Assembly: GCF_019703515.2 (NCBI RefSeq)
Contig: NC_059374.1
Coordinates: forward strand, 21,260,595-21,324,594
Direction of reading: 5' to 3'
DNA: 64,000 nt
Source of the DNA: Myxocyprinus asiaticus
Taxonomy: Eukaryota; Chordata; Actinopteri; Cypriniformes; Catostomidae
Part shown: one piece after another, positions 12,701 through 26,900 of the stretch
Numbering within the stretch: the first letter of the stretch is position 1
Layout of the letters: each line of letters starts with the position of its first letter
Notes under the pieces: model-generated
Databases searched by the model: none
Told to the model about the DNA's origin: nothing
What the model saw: the letters and a program-made list of their open reading frames with translations, nothing else
Translations under genes and position numbers: made by a program

Positions 12701-15700
12701 GCCCCTGCAATGAAATACATAATTTAGAACTTAATGGATGTGATCTCTGAGTGCACTTATCATTTATTAGACGAACCTTCTTGATGAGTTTTGTTTTGAG
12801 AGCAATTTCAGGCCCATCTTAGACTAAATTTATGTCATTTTCAAGGGAGCGTAATGGCTCTTGCATGAGTAAAGGAGAACATTCAGTGTAATAAGGCTGA
12901 CTCCAAATCAATTCCTGGGCTGTCTTTGTCTCCTGGATATGGTGGCAGTCTGTAAAGAATTAAACCACTCCCTGTGTGTCCCTGGCTACAGCGGACACAC
13001 ATACACACACAATCACTGAACTGACTCATCCTCATGTTAATGGTTTGCGAACATTCTCTCATCCTGTGAGAGCTGTTCTGAACCTCTTTGTATATCACTT
13101 CCTCTATGAGATTCATAGGTTTGGTGCTAAATATAAATGTTTAATATAGATTTTAGATTTTTTTCATGTTGTTTAGTGCTAAAAAATAATAAGCTTTTTC
13201 ATGACACTCATAAACGGCAGCTGGACGCGTACTTCAGAACAGAATTTCACTTTATTTTTACAACAGTGTGAGAACAGTTGAAAGCCCCGTTTACCATATG
13301 TTGTTAACAAATTACTTGTTACCGAACCAAAAGCTACAGTGCTTGATGTTCAAGAGCTTTAATAACAGCAGGGTTCGTACAGAGTCTTGAAAGTTGTGAA
13401 AATGCTTGATTTTCCCTGTTAGTGTCACGAATGCAGAGGCAGGACCCAATAGCAGAGTTAAAAAAAAAAACAGGAATTTATTAAATACAAAAATAAAGGG
13501 GAAAATACTCAAACTCCCACAAGAGGGAAAAACAATAAACATAAATTACCCCAAAGGGGTAAAAGGGTATCCAGGGTGGGGTAGGGAAAACAGGATATAG
13601 GACCGACCGGACCGGGTAGGGATGGGGTGATTAACAGGACCGACACGAGACAGGAAACAAGACCAATTAACATGGCCAACAAGACCGACTGGAATACACA
13701 CAATACACACAAGACAAACTGGCACTGGACAGCACACATGAGGAGGCTAAATTAGGGAGAGAAATCAAACGGGTTAACAGGTGACAGGTGAGGCAAGTTA
13801 ACTAATAATAAGCAAACAAGGAGGCGGGGTATGACATAAGACAGAGAGACACACAGCGATGCAGAAACTAAACAAAGCCACGTGCTCTTACAAGACAACA
13901 AAACATCCGAATGGCATGAGCGCACATCACCAAGACAGTAAGGCAATATACGCTCATGCCAACCGACAAATAAGACAAGAGAATTCGTAGCAACGGCAAA
14001 CAAAGCGATGCCACACATTCTCACTCTAAACGAAACCTGAGCATACATCGCAAGGCAGACGCCACATGATGCACGCAACAGGCGACAAAAACAAGACAGG
14101 ACACCTGTGCGAAAGTTCAGCCACACACAAACCCGAAATCTCAGACCGAAGTGACCAAACCTCAGCACAACCTGAAGACAGCTCGCAACCTGGGCGCGCA
14201 ACGCAAGGCGCATCCGTGTTCGCGAGAGACAGACGTAAACTATTGACGCGAGTGCATGCCGCCAAGATGACCTAAGCGCGATGCACCCACATCGATAACA
14301 GACAGAACATGGAGCATGAGTGTCCGGATCCCGACACAGTCCGAAACCAAACCAGACAGGAAGTCAGGATCCAGACACCATGCTCCGGACATGAAACAAG
14401 ACAGACCAAAGGGTGCACCGAAACCATGCGCTCACACAAAGACAGACAACGAAACACAAGACAGAAATGGGATGATAATGCCACGGTCCTGTCAGACAAA
14501 AACTCAGACTGACAGAGTGACAGTTAGGTTTTCAAGGTTTGAAATATGCTTGAATTTTGAATGTTCCTTGAAAATGTTTGTTGACAGTTATAAAAGATCT
14601 AAAATTATTTTGAATTTGAAATAGATATTAAACAGTTATGTTTGTGGTGTCACGTGAGCGCAAGAGCACACGTGCGCCAATCCGCATCTTGTTTTGATGT
14701 TGCGCACACACTGAAGTACTGCATTTCTCACTGTGGTAGATTGGCGCCAAAGAAATTATACTTGCATTTCCTGCTTCCATCCACTCTATCTGGTGTGCCA
14801 TTTCAATGACAGCTGGCTGGAAGAGGAGACATAAAATATCACTATGCAGAGGAGCGATCAACAATAAGTGTGCAAAGAAAACAAATGACGTCTCTATTTT
14901 GGCACTTATCAGCACTAAGCCATTCTGAAGGTATGAGATGAGACAAAGATTAAAAAAAAAAATTGAATTTACTTTGGAATTATTTACAATCAATAATACA
15001 ATAAGTAGTATCACATGAATACTTAAGTAGGGCAGAAAGTCAACATATGTGTTAAATTAAATATGCTAAATCCAGTGTTGGGTAAGTTACTCTAAAAAAG
15101 GAATTAATTACTAACTACTAATTACTGTACTAATTACTCTGTCTGAAATGTAATTGCATTACTTATTACTAATTACTTTCTTAAACCCTTATCAACCTCG
15201 ACCAGATGAAAAATACAAGGATAGACATGAAACTATTCTTTTAATTCTTTCAAATAAATAATATAAAATAAAATAAATTATTCATGAACTGGCCAAAGAA
15301 TTTAAGGGGGCTGGAAGCCTCCACACACACTATGTCTCAGTGGCAACGCGCTCAACAAGCCACGTGATAAGATGCGTGGGATAGACTGGGCAACTGGGAT
15401 TTGTCCTCTGCCACCCAGATTGAGGCAAATCACTACGCGACCATGAGGACTTAAAAAGCACACTGGGAATTGGGCATTCCAAATTGGGTAGAAAAAAATA
15501 ATTCACTATTGTTTTATATAGAATTGTTCTATAGTCTATACAGTATTTAACACAATTACATCAGAAGTAACTAATTAAATAACTGAAAAAGTAAGAGTAA
15601 TCCCTTACTTTACTTTTTAATTGAAATAGTAATTTAATAACAGTAATTAATTACTTAGTAATGCATTACACCCAACACTGGTTAAATCTAGGGCTGAATC

Positions 15701-18700
15701 AGGGGTGCAACTGCACATTTGTTGAGGGGTTTGCAACATTGGCGCCACACCCCCCCCCCCCCCCCACACACACACACAGACACACACACACACACCACCA
15801 AACACACACACACACGTTGGTCCGGCTGTCCTTATGAAGACTCTCCATAGACTGTACGAACTACAGATTCTATCCCCTAACCCTACCCCTAAACCTAACC
15901 CTCACAAAAAACTTTCTGCATTTTTACATTTTCAAAAAAACGTCATTTAGTATGTTTTTTTTTTTAAGTGATTTGAATTATGGGTACACTAGAAAAAAGC
16001 AAAAATACAAATGTCTTCAATTTACTGTTAAAAAAGGTTTGAGGGTTTAATAGTACCAATGCTGTGTGAATGTAATGAAACTACGACAAATATTACTGTT
16101 GTACTACAAAAAAATTAACATTCAGTAATAATGATTTAATATTACATTACAGTAATATATTATTACAGTTTGCTTGTGAAATCTCTTAATTATCACAGAC
16201 GTCTCCACATGATTTTTTACAATAAATAATTTTATATAATTTGTAGGTAAATATTGTTGTTTATTCATCGGCTATGTATTGATATGTTGGTACATTTACA
16301 AATTTTAATATGATAAACACAAATGTATATATATATGATGAATACTATTCTTCCATGAACAAAACATGATTAAACTTGCAGAAACCCTGTTTTACTTATA
16401 AGCAGTGTTACATGTTCAAAGGCCATTTTGAATGTGTGACCCAGCCTGGGTGAATACATTTACCCTTTACATATTTTAGCTGTCAGAACATCTGAAATCA
16501 CTCATAATTACATAATATTCTTCAAATCAATCTGATAATTACAGTCACATCTTATACTGGTGTGGGGGGAACAATCCCTTCACACTAAATTTATTTCAGC
16601 TGCAGATGTGCATTGTGTACAGGGCTTAACATTCACTTTTTGGCTAACTGGACACTGTGGCTAGTGGTGTTCCAAAGTCACTAACCCCATCCCACAAAAA
16701 GTGATGAAACTAGCTGGAGACTGTAACTGCATGCATTTGTTTTGGACATTTTATTTGAACAAGAATTATATGAGTTCAGCAGGACACAAGCCTAATGATT
16801 TAAGTCATCTCTTAGAATATCTAAAGGCAAACATGACCAGTTAACTGGAGTAGGAGAGAACAGGAGGAAAACTTTGTCAATAATTTGTCTATTGGTCTAA
16901 AGAAGTCCAGATTTTAACCCCTTTAATCATTCTAAAATGTACTTGCCTTTATGGAAGTTTACCATTGTTCTTCCATTTTGTAACAGTGGCATTTGTAATG
17001 ATAAAGCCATTGCCACAGGTAAGGCCATTGATGGCTCCACATTACTATGGCTACTATGGTTACAGATAGTCTTCCTAAAAAATATCAACAATAGTAAAGA
17101 GCCTAAACATATTTAGAAACCTTTACTACAACTTTCACAGTTAATAATTCCATGGAGTACAAAATGGATAATAAAATGGAGATGTTAGGTAGATTAAAGT
17201 CATTTACTTTCATTGCATCTTTTTCCATTAATGGAAAAATACATATTTTTTTTTCCATTCATGGAAGAAAGTCCTAAGGGTTTGGATCAAGAAAAAGGTG
17301 ACTGAATGATGACAGAATAATTATTAATAATAAAAAAGAAATCTTATACTGTAGATTCGCCCCTAATCTATTTAATATGCATCTATACCAGTTACCAGAT
17401 AGTGTCACTGCTGTAAAAACATTTTAGTTTGGATGATAAGGTGTATTTAAAAAAACTTGTAATCGATGTTGATGCATGGCACACTGTTATCTCTTTACCT
17501 CGTCAGTGCTGTTTATAATGTCAGGGCTGTCTAACAGTTTGAGAGGTTTGACTTCCTCCATATAGAGCTTTTAACTAGAACGTTCTTTGTAGAATTCAAA
17601 TGGGTCACATACGTTTTGTGATCTCCGCGATATCGAAACCCGACTGAATCACGCAAGTTTTGCTCTATATTTAAAGCTTTGAGGTACTTGAAAAAGATGA
17701 TTAAGGTACCTTGAAAATTTCACTCTTAAAAAGCTGTATGAACCCTGTAACAGGTGCATGAAGAAGCTGCTTCAGCAGATCACCTGTTCATGCAACAAAG
17801 AGTACAGGGACTGGGGGTGGGGTAGAGCAATGTCATTTGTTTACTTCACCTGCTGATGGTTTGTAAGCTCTGACGGCACACTGACATACAATCCTTTTAT
17901 CTTAGTGTGTCAGCCACCTTTCGTTTTCTTTTTTGCTACTCCAACTAAAGCTTCAGTGTCACACAAGAAAACATGTTATAAATCATGTTCAAAACAGACA
18001 GCTGTAGCCGAGAAAATGTGTGTAGATGCGATCCTTCCCATTCTGTATTTGGGAGTTAACACATAAGGTGTCCATAGACTCTTTCATGATCCACATCAAG
18101 ATTTAGGTTACAATTTAAATGAATATATAAGGGAAAGTCTTGTGATTGGTCTCTGTTTCTCTTAAATGTATAGTTCAACTTGAAATAACAATTCTGTCAT
18201 AAAGTACTCACCCTCATTATTCCAAACCTGAATGATTTTCTTTCCTCTGTGGAACACAAAAGCAGATGTTAGACTGTTCAGTCTCAGTCACCACAATGTT
18301 GACCGAGGCTATCAGTCCCTAACATTCTGCTTTCTGTAACATCTCCTTTGAATTCCATGGATAGAAAGTCATACAGATTTGGACCAACATAAGGGTGAGT
18401 AAATCATGACAAAATGTTCATTTTTGAGTGTACTATCCCTTTTAGTTTTTAGTCAAGAATTTGCAAAATGCTGTTTAAAATATTTGTAGATAGTAGAGAT
18501 GCACCAATACTACTCCGATGACAGTAAGTGAGTGTTTTTGGGAAATGCGAAGAGATACGGCAGCTTGCCCATATCTCTCCTACACCTGGCTCACTGCTTG
18601 CGGGTGAAGTCTCCATTCTCCATACAGTAAATCCGCTTCCGTGTTTATTATTAGAGCTGGGTAAAAATATAGATTTTTCGATGCATCACGATCTTCGTTT

Positions 18701-19256
18701 GAATGATTTCAATATTGATTCTTAAATCCCAGTATTGATCTTTCAGTCTATGGCAACCATGTATAATGCAAGTAAATCACTTGCATGTGCAACCAAATCT
18801 CACCACATGTCTACGATAAGCTACTTGTTCAGATTTCACTCTCCAGTGATTGAGTAGTATAGTGGAGAAGTTATTAGCACCGAGATCTTTCCACTGCATG
18901 TTGAGAGTAAAAGTTTGGTTTAACTCGTTCTGTGTGTCCAAAGAAGAGATCCACGGATCCATGTAATTGAATAATGTCTCTTTTAATACCCTTTCTGTAT
19001 TTTACAGTCAGTTGTAAGTAAAAGCAAAAAAAAAAAAAAAAAAAGAAACATTTATCTCTAATCACATATAGATTCGCTTAAGAAATGACGCACGTCTTCT
19101 CTCATTATATGTGCTCATTGGCTGATGCCACTAATCTTAAAGAGACAGTACCGATTAAGCTCGTGTTCTACATATCAATGTAAATACTTGTAAATAGTAC
19201 AAATTATGCAAGTAAATTATGCAATAAAATTGCAAATAAAATAAATAAATAAATAA

Positions 19257-19319
<63 letters not shown>

Positions 19320-20939
19320 CAACATAATATATGAAGTTACAAGAAAATAATTGATGAAATAGACTAAATTTGAACATTTTTAAAAGCTAAAATGTGATGA
19401 AAATGTAATTAAATAAAATATAGTTAGTAAAATTTATATTTTTGAATTGTACCTAGAAGGGTTACCTAGAAGGTTGCTTTATAATTAAGAGCATTAGCTG
19501 AGAGAGAATTTCTTTTACATGTAAGCAAAATGGATATTGTAACAGAAATGTACCCATAGGAATCTATATTAAATGGAATCGAGATCGGAATCGAATCGAA
19601 TTGGGAAATCTTTATCAGTACCCAGCCCTATTTATTATGGCCGGGACATGCATCAAGCATAATTAATAAGTATGCACTGCACCACACAGTCAGTTTCTGT
19701 GGTAGGATATGCAATTGATTCAGTCAGCCTCTTGGAAATGTATAAATGCCACAGGAAGTGGGCGAAAACATTAGTGAGGTTTCAAGAAGTGAAGAAAAAA
19801 AAAATAGATCCTGCATTAATTGCATAGAATCTTTTGAATGTGTTAAACAGACAATCACAGAAATTAATGTGTTAAATTTCCCAGCCTTCATTGATATATA
19901 TCATAATAATCAATGTTGCTAGCATGAATATTTACTCTTTGGTTTGAATTAACATCCAAGTAAACACTCCATATGGTGAAGAAGAAGGACTGAAAGCATG
20001 TTGTGTTTACTTCCTTTGGATCTGGTATGTCCTTTTTGTAAAGGAACAAGGACAGAAAGCTGTTTTATGACAGGCCTGTACAGGTAAATTAGTAGAACCA
20101 TTTTCACTGTGTGCAATGAAACAGAGCTTCATCATTGAACCTACTTGTGTGGCCAAAGGCTGCAGGAAGGACTTTGAGTGCATTCAGTTCTTTTCCAGTG
20201 GTCTGTTTAACCTGTTGGCCTATGCTGAGAAGTGTTTTCTATTGAGTTTTTTACTTCTCTGGACATGAGAAGAGACTTTGATATAGAGAAATGTATACAG
20301 ATGGTTTTCTGGTTTATGCATATAAAACAATAGGCTATATGAGAATTATAGCAGTATTGCCAGAGTCAGTAAGCGTGTTTGGTTCTTCCATTGGTATGTT
20401 ATTTTACATCATCACAAACTTCCACAGGTTTCCTTAACTACATGTCTGAATCCTAAATAGTGAGTTTTGTGACAGGTTCAGTCATGCTTAACCTTTCATC
20501 ACAAGTTTCTATGGAATTTTGTGAAATAGATGTGGTTTTGTTAATCCAAATTCTTGTAATCTCATATAACTTTTATCAGGTGTTATGTTGACAGTTATCC
20601 GTAAACTGTTGACGTCCCTTCTTCAGAATTGGAGTTGTATGAAGTTTTAACCAGTTTGTACACAAATTGGATTCTGAATCAACTGCATTATTTAGTGTGG
20701 AGTCACTGTATGTGAGTGAAATACAAACATTTATACTTGAAAAACATGTGTGCTTGGCTCTATTTGAATATTCAAAATTTTAGCCTGCTTTGCCTGGAAA
20801 CCAAACAAAATTAATGTGATTCAAATAATATTCAAATTTTAAGGTTTAGAATTAAAAGCACACTTCTGAAGTACAGTATCAGAGGTCACCCCAAAGTCTT
20901 GATTTCAGTCACACAATACAAAATTTAACCTAAAACCTT

Positions 20940-20977
<38 letters not shown>

Positions 20978-23900
20978 AATATTGGTGTTCAAACTGTATG
21001 TGAATGTGAATATGTTCACTTTAAGGCTTTTCCTGACTACAATGTATCTCTTGCAACTTGACGGCATATATATTAACTGTCACTGTTTTGCTGTTTTTTT
21101 TATTGCATATTTTAGTGAGTGGCTTGGAAATTGTCAATGGCAAGTATGGAGAGACTGTTGAAATCCCATGCAAGAATGGACGTGACAAACCACAGGCTGT
21201 CATGATGGCCAAATGGAAATATGTAAGTTTGAGGCTCACTACCGGTACTTTTATTTTTTTCAAAAGTTGTATTTTAGTGAATCTAAAGGTACAGTCTGTC
21301 ATTTCACCAAATGGAATTGCAAAAATAATGACTGGTATCCCAAACATTCCTACTTCCCTAGTCAATTCCCTGCTAAACAGCTAATTACAAGTAGTCCCGT
21401 CCCAGACTCACACCATTGGCTGAGCCAGAGTTTGCCATGTCTCCTCAAACAGGATGATGTTTTAAAAACACCTCAGAGCCACAGTGTTTACACTTACTTA
21501 TAGTTGTCTTTGATAAACTGCTACGTTAAGCGTGACTTTTTTTGTTTGTTTACTAGGGCAGCGATGGCAACATACTGGTGAAACAGGCGGGTCAGAATGC
21601 CAGTCTTTCAGAGGATGTGAAGTACAAAAACAGAGCCAGTATTAAAGAGGACTTCAGTCTCGTCATTACGCAAGTGACAATGGCTGATCAGAAAACCTTT
21701 ACTTGCATGGTGGTGGTAGGCGAAGACATTTTGGAAAACTCTGTTCAACTGGTGATTTATAGTAAGTCTACAATAGCTGTGACCAAAAACCTTGAATTTT
21801 TTCATATTTCTAATGATAAGTTCTAATAAACAAATGTAATTGTTAAGGATTAAATAAAAGGATGCATTTATCTATTACACTACCAAAATTTTTTTATCTC
21901 TCTTCAGAGGCTCCTTCGCAACCTAAGATTGCAAAGCAAGCAACTGTGATGGAGATTGGCAAACTAACTACGGTGGGTTCTGGGATTGAATTCTGCACAT
22001 AACCAATTATATGTATATATATGGTCTAATATATTCTATTATTAAAGGAATAGCTCACCCAAAAACAAAAATTCGAACATATTTTACTCACCCTCAGGTT
22101 GTTCCAAACCTGTATGTCTTTCTTTCTTGTACAAAACACAAAAGGGCCGTCTTTTCAATACAGTGGGCTCACATTAAAGGGATAGGTCACCCAAAAATGA
22201 AAATTTTCTCATCGTTTACTCACCCTCATGCCATCCCAGATGTGTATGACAAACATTTTTAGGAGAATGACTTTCTTCTGCAGAACACAAACATTTTTAG
22301 GAGAATATCTCAGCTCTGTAGGTCCATACAATGCAAGTGAATGGTTACCAAAATTTTGAAGCTCCAAAAAGCACATAATGGCCACATAAAAGTAATCCAT
22401 ACGACTCCAGTGGTTAAATCAATGTCTTCTAAAGCAATCCAGTCGGTTTTGGGTGAGAACAGACCAAAATGTAACGATTACACTTTCCTAGGGTTTGATG
22501 CATGCGCAAAGCGTTAGATGGCACTAGGAAGTGTAATCGAGATTGAAATCATCATCGCCTAGGAGACTGCTGATATCAAGATTTATAGTGAAAAATGAGT
22601 TATATTTTGGACTGTTCTCACACAAAATTGATTGAATCGCTTCAGAAGACATGGATTAAACCACTGGAGTCAAATTGATTGCTTTTATGCTGCATTTATG
22701 TGCTTTTTGGAGCTTCAAAGTTTTGGACCCCATTAACTTGCATTGTTTGGACCTACAGAGCTGAAATATTCTTTTAAAAATCTTTGTTTGTACCCCTGGA
22801 GTCACGAGTTCGAATCCAGGGTGTGCTGAGTAACTCAAGCCAGGTCTCCTAAGCAACCAAATTGGCCCAGTTTCTAGGGAGAGTAGAGTCACGTGGGGTA
22901 ACATCATCGTGGTCGCGATTAGTGGTTCTTGCTCTCAATGGGGCGCGTGGTAAGTTGTGCGTGGATCGCGGAGAATAGCATGAGCCTCCACGTGCTGTGC
23001 GTCTCGGCGGTGTCATGCACAGTGAGCCATGTGATAAGATGCACGGATTGAATGTCTCAGAAGCGGAGGCAACTGAGACTTGTCCTCTGCCACCCGGATT
23101 GAGGCGAGTAACCGCGCCACCACAAGGACCTACTAAGTAGTGGGATTTGGGCATTCCAAATTGGGGAGAAAAGGGGATAAAAATAAAATAAAAATAAATC
23201 TTTGTTTGCATTCAGCAGAAGAAAGAAAGTCATACACATCTGGGATGGCATGAGGGTGAGTAAATGATGAGAGAATTTTCATTTTTGAACTATCCCTTTA
23301 AATCTTAAGGACCTAAAAGATTCGTCAAAGTAGTCCATGCGACTCGTGCATCATATTCCAGGTGTTCTAATGGCATCTGACAGGTTTTGGTGAGAAACAA
23401 CAGAAAATGTAAGTAATTTTTGAGTGAAAAGCATTCATGAGTGCTATGAGAGAAAGTCATTTACAGTAGCACACGTGTTAACACAAAGCTTGCATTGTTT
23501 TTAGTGCTACAATCAATGTAAGTTCTGGCGTAAACACGTGCCTCTTTGAAACACGTGCCTTGATTTGAAAAACAACTTAAGTTTTGGGTTGTTTTTCACC
23601 AAAACAACTGCTATTGAATTGAAAAGATAGACTGCTATGTTCATTAAAAAATTCCTTTTGTGTTCTGCATAAGAAAGAAAGACATTTTTACTTCTGGATG
23701 AATGAATCCTGTATTATATACCCCTTTTGAATCAAGCTTTTTTGTCATATGTAGTATTCTCCTTGAACAAAGTTTACTTCTAGACTTATTTTCTGTTGGT
23801 TTTAATTTACTGGCTCTTAACTTGAGGAAAAGATACCAATATACTGTATATGTTAAGAGACCGACCATGTTTTTATGACAGGAAATTAATGATCAAACGT

Positions 23901-26900
23901 TTTTTCATTGTTTCTTCAGCTAGCGCAGTGCCATACTACAGGTGCAAATCCAGCTGCCAACATCACATGGTTCAAGAACAAAACTCCACTCATGCCTGAT
24001 GAAACCGGTAGAAATTCATTATTGATACACTATAGTTCATGCCCATTGAATGTTATGAAAAGCTTAGGTATTTTGTTTTTATTAACCAGTAGTGGGTTTT
24101 TCTGTTCATTGCAGCCATTAAAATCACCACAGTTGTGGATGTTGATAGTGAGACAGGACTGTCCACCACAACCTCTAAGCTTGATTATGCTGCAGTGAAG
24201 GAAGACATTGATGCCCAGTTTACCTGTCGAGTTCAACACATCAGGTCTGCTGAAATGGAGTCTGCAGCTGTTAACCTCACTGTGATCTGTACGTTTCTTT
24301 CTTTCACTGCAAATAGAAAGTCTTTGGACAGTGTTATTCCTATCTGGGACATTTAACATGCTAAAATTGTGTTTTCCTCCTAATGCTTTATTCTTTTCCT
24401 CCGTAACTCTCTACCAAACAACAGCATTGTGAATTAATGTATTCAAAACTGAAGTGGTTAATGGCCTAATGTTTGAGATAATTCACAGGATTATTCAGAA
24501 CGACCATTTAAAGTGCCTATTTCAAAAAAAAAAAAAAAAAGACCTTTTGGCTTTCTTGAGCAAGACCATTTTGTCCTGCCTCTGGGCATTATTGTGAAGG
24601 AACTAGCTCCACTACTAACTCTCAGAAGCATTTCTCACCACGAGAGCACACTCAAAGCCTCAACTACTGAGCTGAAGGGCCTCTTCTGGCTCATAAGGAG
24701 GTTCTCTGAAGTGCTCTTATCTGCATTAGCTCTACCAGGGATTTAATCTCCCTCTCTGTGCTGCTCTTCCTGCTTCACACATGCCCTCTTTCCACAGACC
24801 CCACCGAGAAGGTCAGTCTCCAGGTAATGTCCCAGGGTCCTTTTAAGGAAGGGGACAATGTGACCCTTAAATGCACAGCAGATGGAAACCCCCCACCTAA
24901 AAGCTACAGCTTCTATATCAAGGTATGTCTGCTTAGGGTCTCTTTCCAGCCCTTTCCTGCTGGCCTGATAAAGCTTTGCTGAGTGTGCCTCTTTTTCTCT
25001 GCAGGGGGAGAAAAAGACTGTGGAGAACTCCAACACATACACCTTGACCCACCTCACTCGGGCTAGCACTGGGGAAATCAAATGCTCACTGGTGGACAAT
25101 GAAGATTTGACAGATTCTGCATTCATCACAGTTGACTGTAAGGAAATGTTTCATTAACATACTTGACTTCACATGCATTGTTTTTCAAAGCTAACAATGT
25201 GAATTGTCTCTTTCCCCCAAAGATCTTGACGTGTTCCTCGACACCACTGGTAAAGTTTCAAAGAAACTTGGCGAGAGCTTTGAGACTGCTCTAAATGTCA
25301 GTGCCTCAGGAAAGCATCAAATATCCTGGAGAAAGGTAGAAAACAAATATCTCTATAAAATCCAAAGCATTAAAAAATGTAACTTTGTGATGACTTTCCA
25401 TCATTCATAAATACTGAAAATCTGTTTTAGGGCAATTCCAAGCTGGATATCCTCCTACCCAAGTTTTACAAGTTGAAGTACTCTGACGCAGGAGTGTATG
25501 AGTGTATTGTTTCCATGGCTGGCCTCCAGAAAACACGTACATTTGAATTGATAGTTGAAGGTAAGTTTGCAGTACTATTTGTACATCATTTATCTACAGG
25601 TGCTGGTCATATAATTAGAATATCATCAAAAAGTTGATTTATTTCACTAATTCCATTCAAAAAGTGAAACTTGTATATTATATTCATTCATTACACACAG
25701 ACTGATATATTTCAGATGTTTATTTCTTTTAATTTGATGATTATAACTGAGAACCAAGGAAAATCCCAAATTCAGTATCTCAGAAAATTAGAATATTACT
25801 TAAGACCAATACAAAGAAAGGATTTTTAGAAATCTTGGCCAACTGAGAAGTATGAACATGAAAAGTATGAGCATGTACAGCACTCAATACTTAGTTGGGG
25901 CTCCTTTTGCCTGAATTACTGCAGCAATGCGGTGTGGCATGGAGTCGATCAGTCTGTGGCACTGCTCAGGTGTTATGAGAGCCCAGGTTGCTCTGATAGT
26001 GGCCTTCAGCTCTTCTGCATTGTTGGGTCTGGCATATCGCATCTTCCTCTTCACAATACCCCATAGATTTTCTATGGGGTTAAGGTCAGGCGAGTTTGGT
26101 GGCCAATTAAGAACAGGGATACCATGGTCCTTAAACCAGATACTGGTTGCTTTGGCGAGTGTGTTCAGGTGCCAATTCCTGTTGGAAAATGAAATCTGCA
26201 TCTCCATAAAAGTTGGTCAGCAGCAGGAAGCATGAAGTGCTCTAAAACTTCCTGGTATACGGCTGCGTTGACCTTGGACCTCAGAAAACACAGTGGACCA
26301 ACACCAGCAGATGACATGGCACCCCAAACCATCACTGACTGGAAACTTTACACTGGACCTCAAGCAACGTGGATTGTGTGCCTCTCTTCTCTTCCTCCAG
26401 ACTCTGGGACCCTGATTTCCAAAGGAAATGCAAAATTTACTTTCATCAGAGAATATAACTTTGGACCACTCAGCAGCAGTCCAGTCCTTTTTGTCTTTAG
26501 CCCAGGCGAGACGCTTCAGACACTGTCTGTTGTTCAAGAGTGGCTTGACACAAGGAATGCGACAGCTGAAACCCATGTCTTGCATACGTCTGTGCGTAGT
26601 GGTTCTCCCCCACATTTTTGAATGGGTTTTGTTTCACAGTCCTCTCCAGGGTGCGGTTATCCCTATTGCTTGTACATTTTTTTATACCACATCTTTTCCT
26701 TCCCTTCGCCTCTCTGTTAATTTGCTTGGACACAGAGCTCTGTGAACAGCCAGCCTCTTTTGCAATGACCTTTTGTGTCTTGCCCTCCTTGTGCAACGTG
26801 TCAATGGTCGTCTTTTGGACAACTGTCAAGTCAGCAGTCTTCCCCATGATTGTGTAGCATACGGAACTAGACTGAGAGACCATTTAAAGGCCTTTGCAGG

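Larger units (their letters stand above)
22042..23715. repeat. Outer palindromic MITE, interrupted
   Basis: The left edge ATTAAAGGAATAGCTCACCC (22041) and the CCCTCAGGTTGTTCC block are matched by an inverted right part ending near 23715 (TTCTGCATAAGAAAGAAAG). The centre is interrupted by a younger MITE (22173-23302). The right boundary is approximate. Confidence 0.5.

Noticed and set aside
13752..14213. 153-codon minus-strand ORF
   Set aside because: Lies wholly inside the solo LTR, with a Cys/Leu/Val-rich composition typical of CA-rich DNA read backwards; no retroviral protein motif.
14628..15014. 128-codon minus-strand ORF
   Set aside because: Hydrophobic AT-rich chance frame with no neighbours or motifs.
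20940..21161. ORF starting with twelve methionines
   Set aside because: Product of the (ATG)12 microsatellite read in frame; the real exon 2 is in a different frame with an AG acceptor at 21114-21115.
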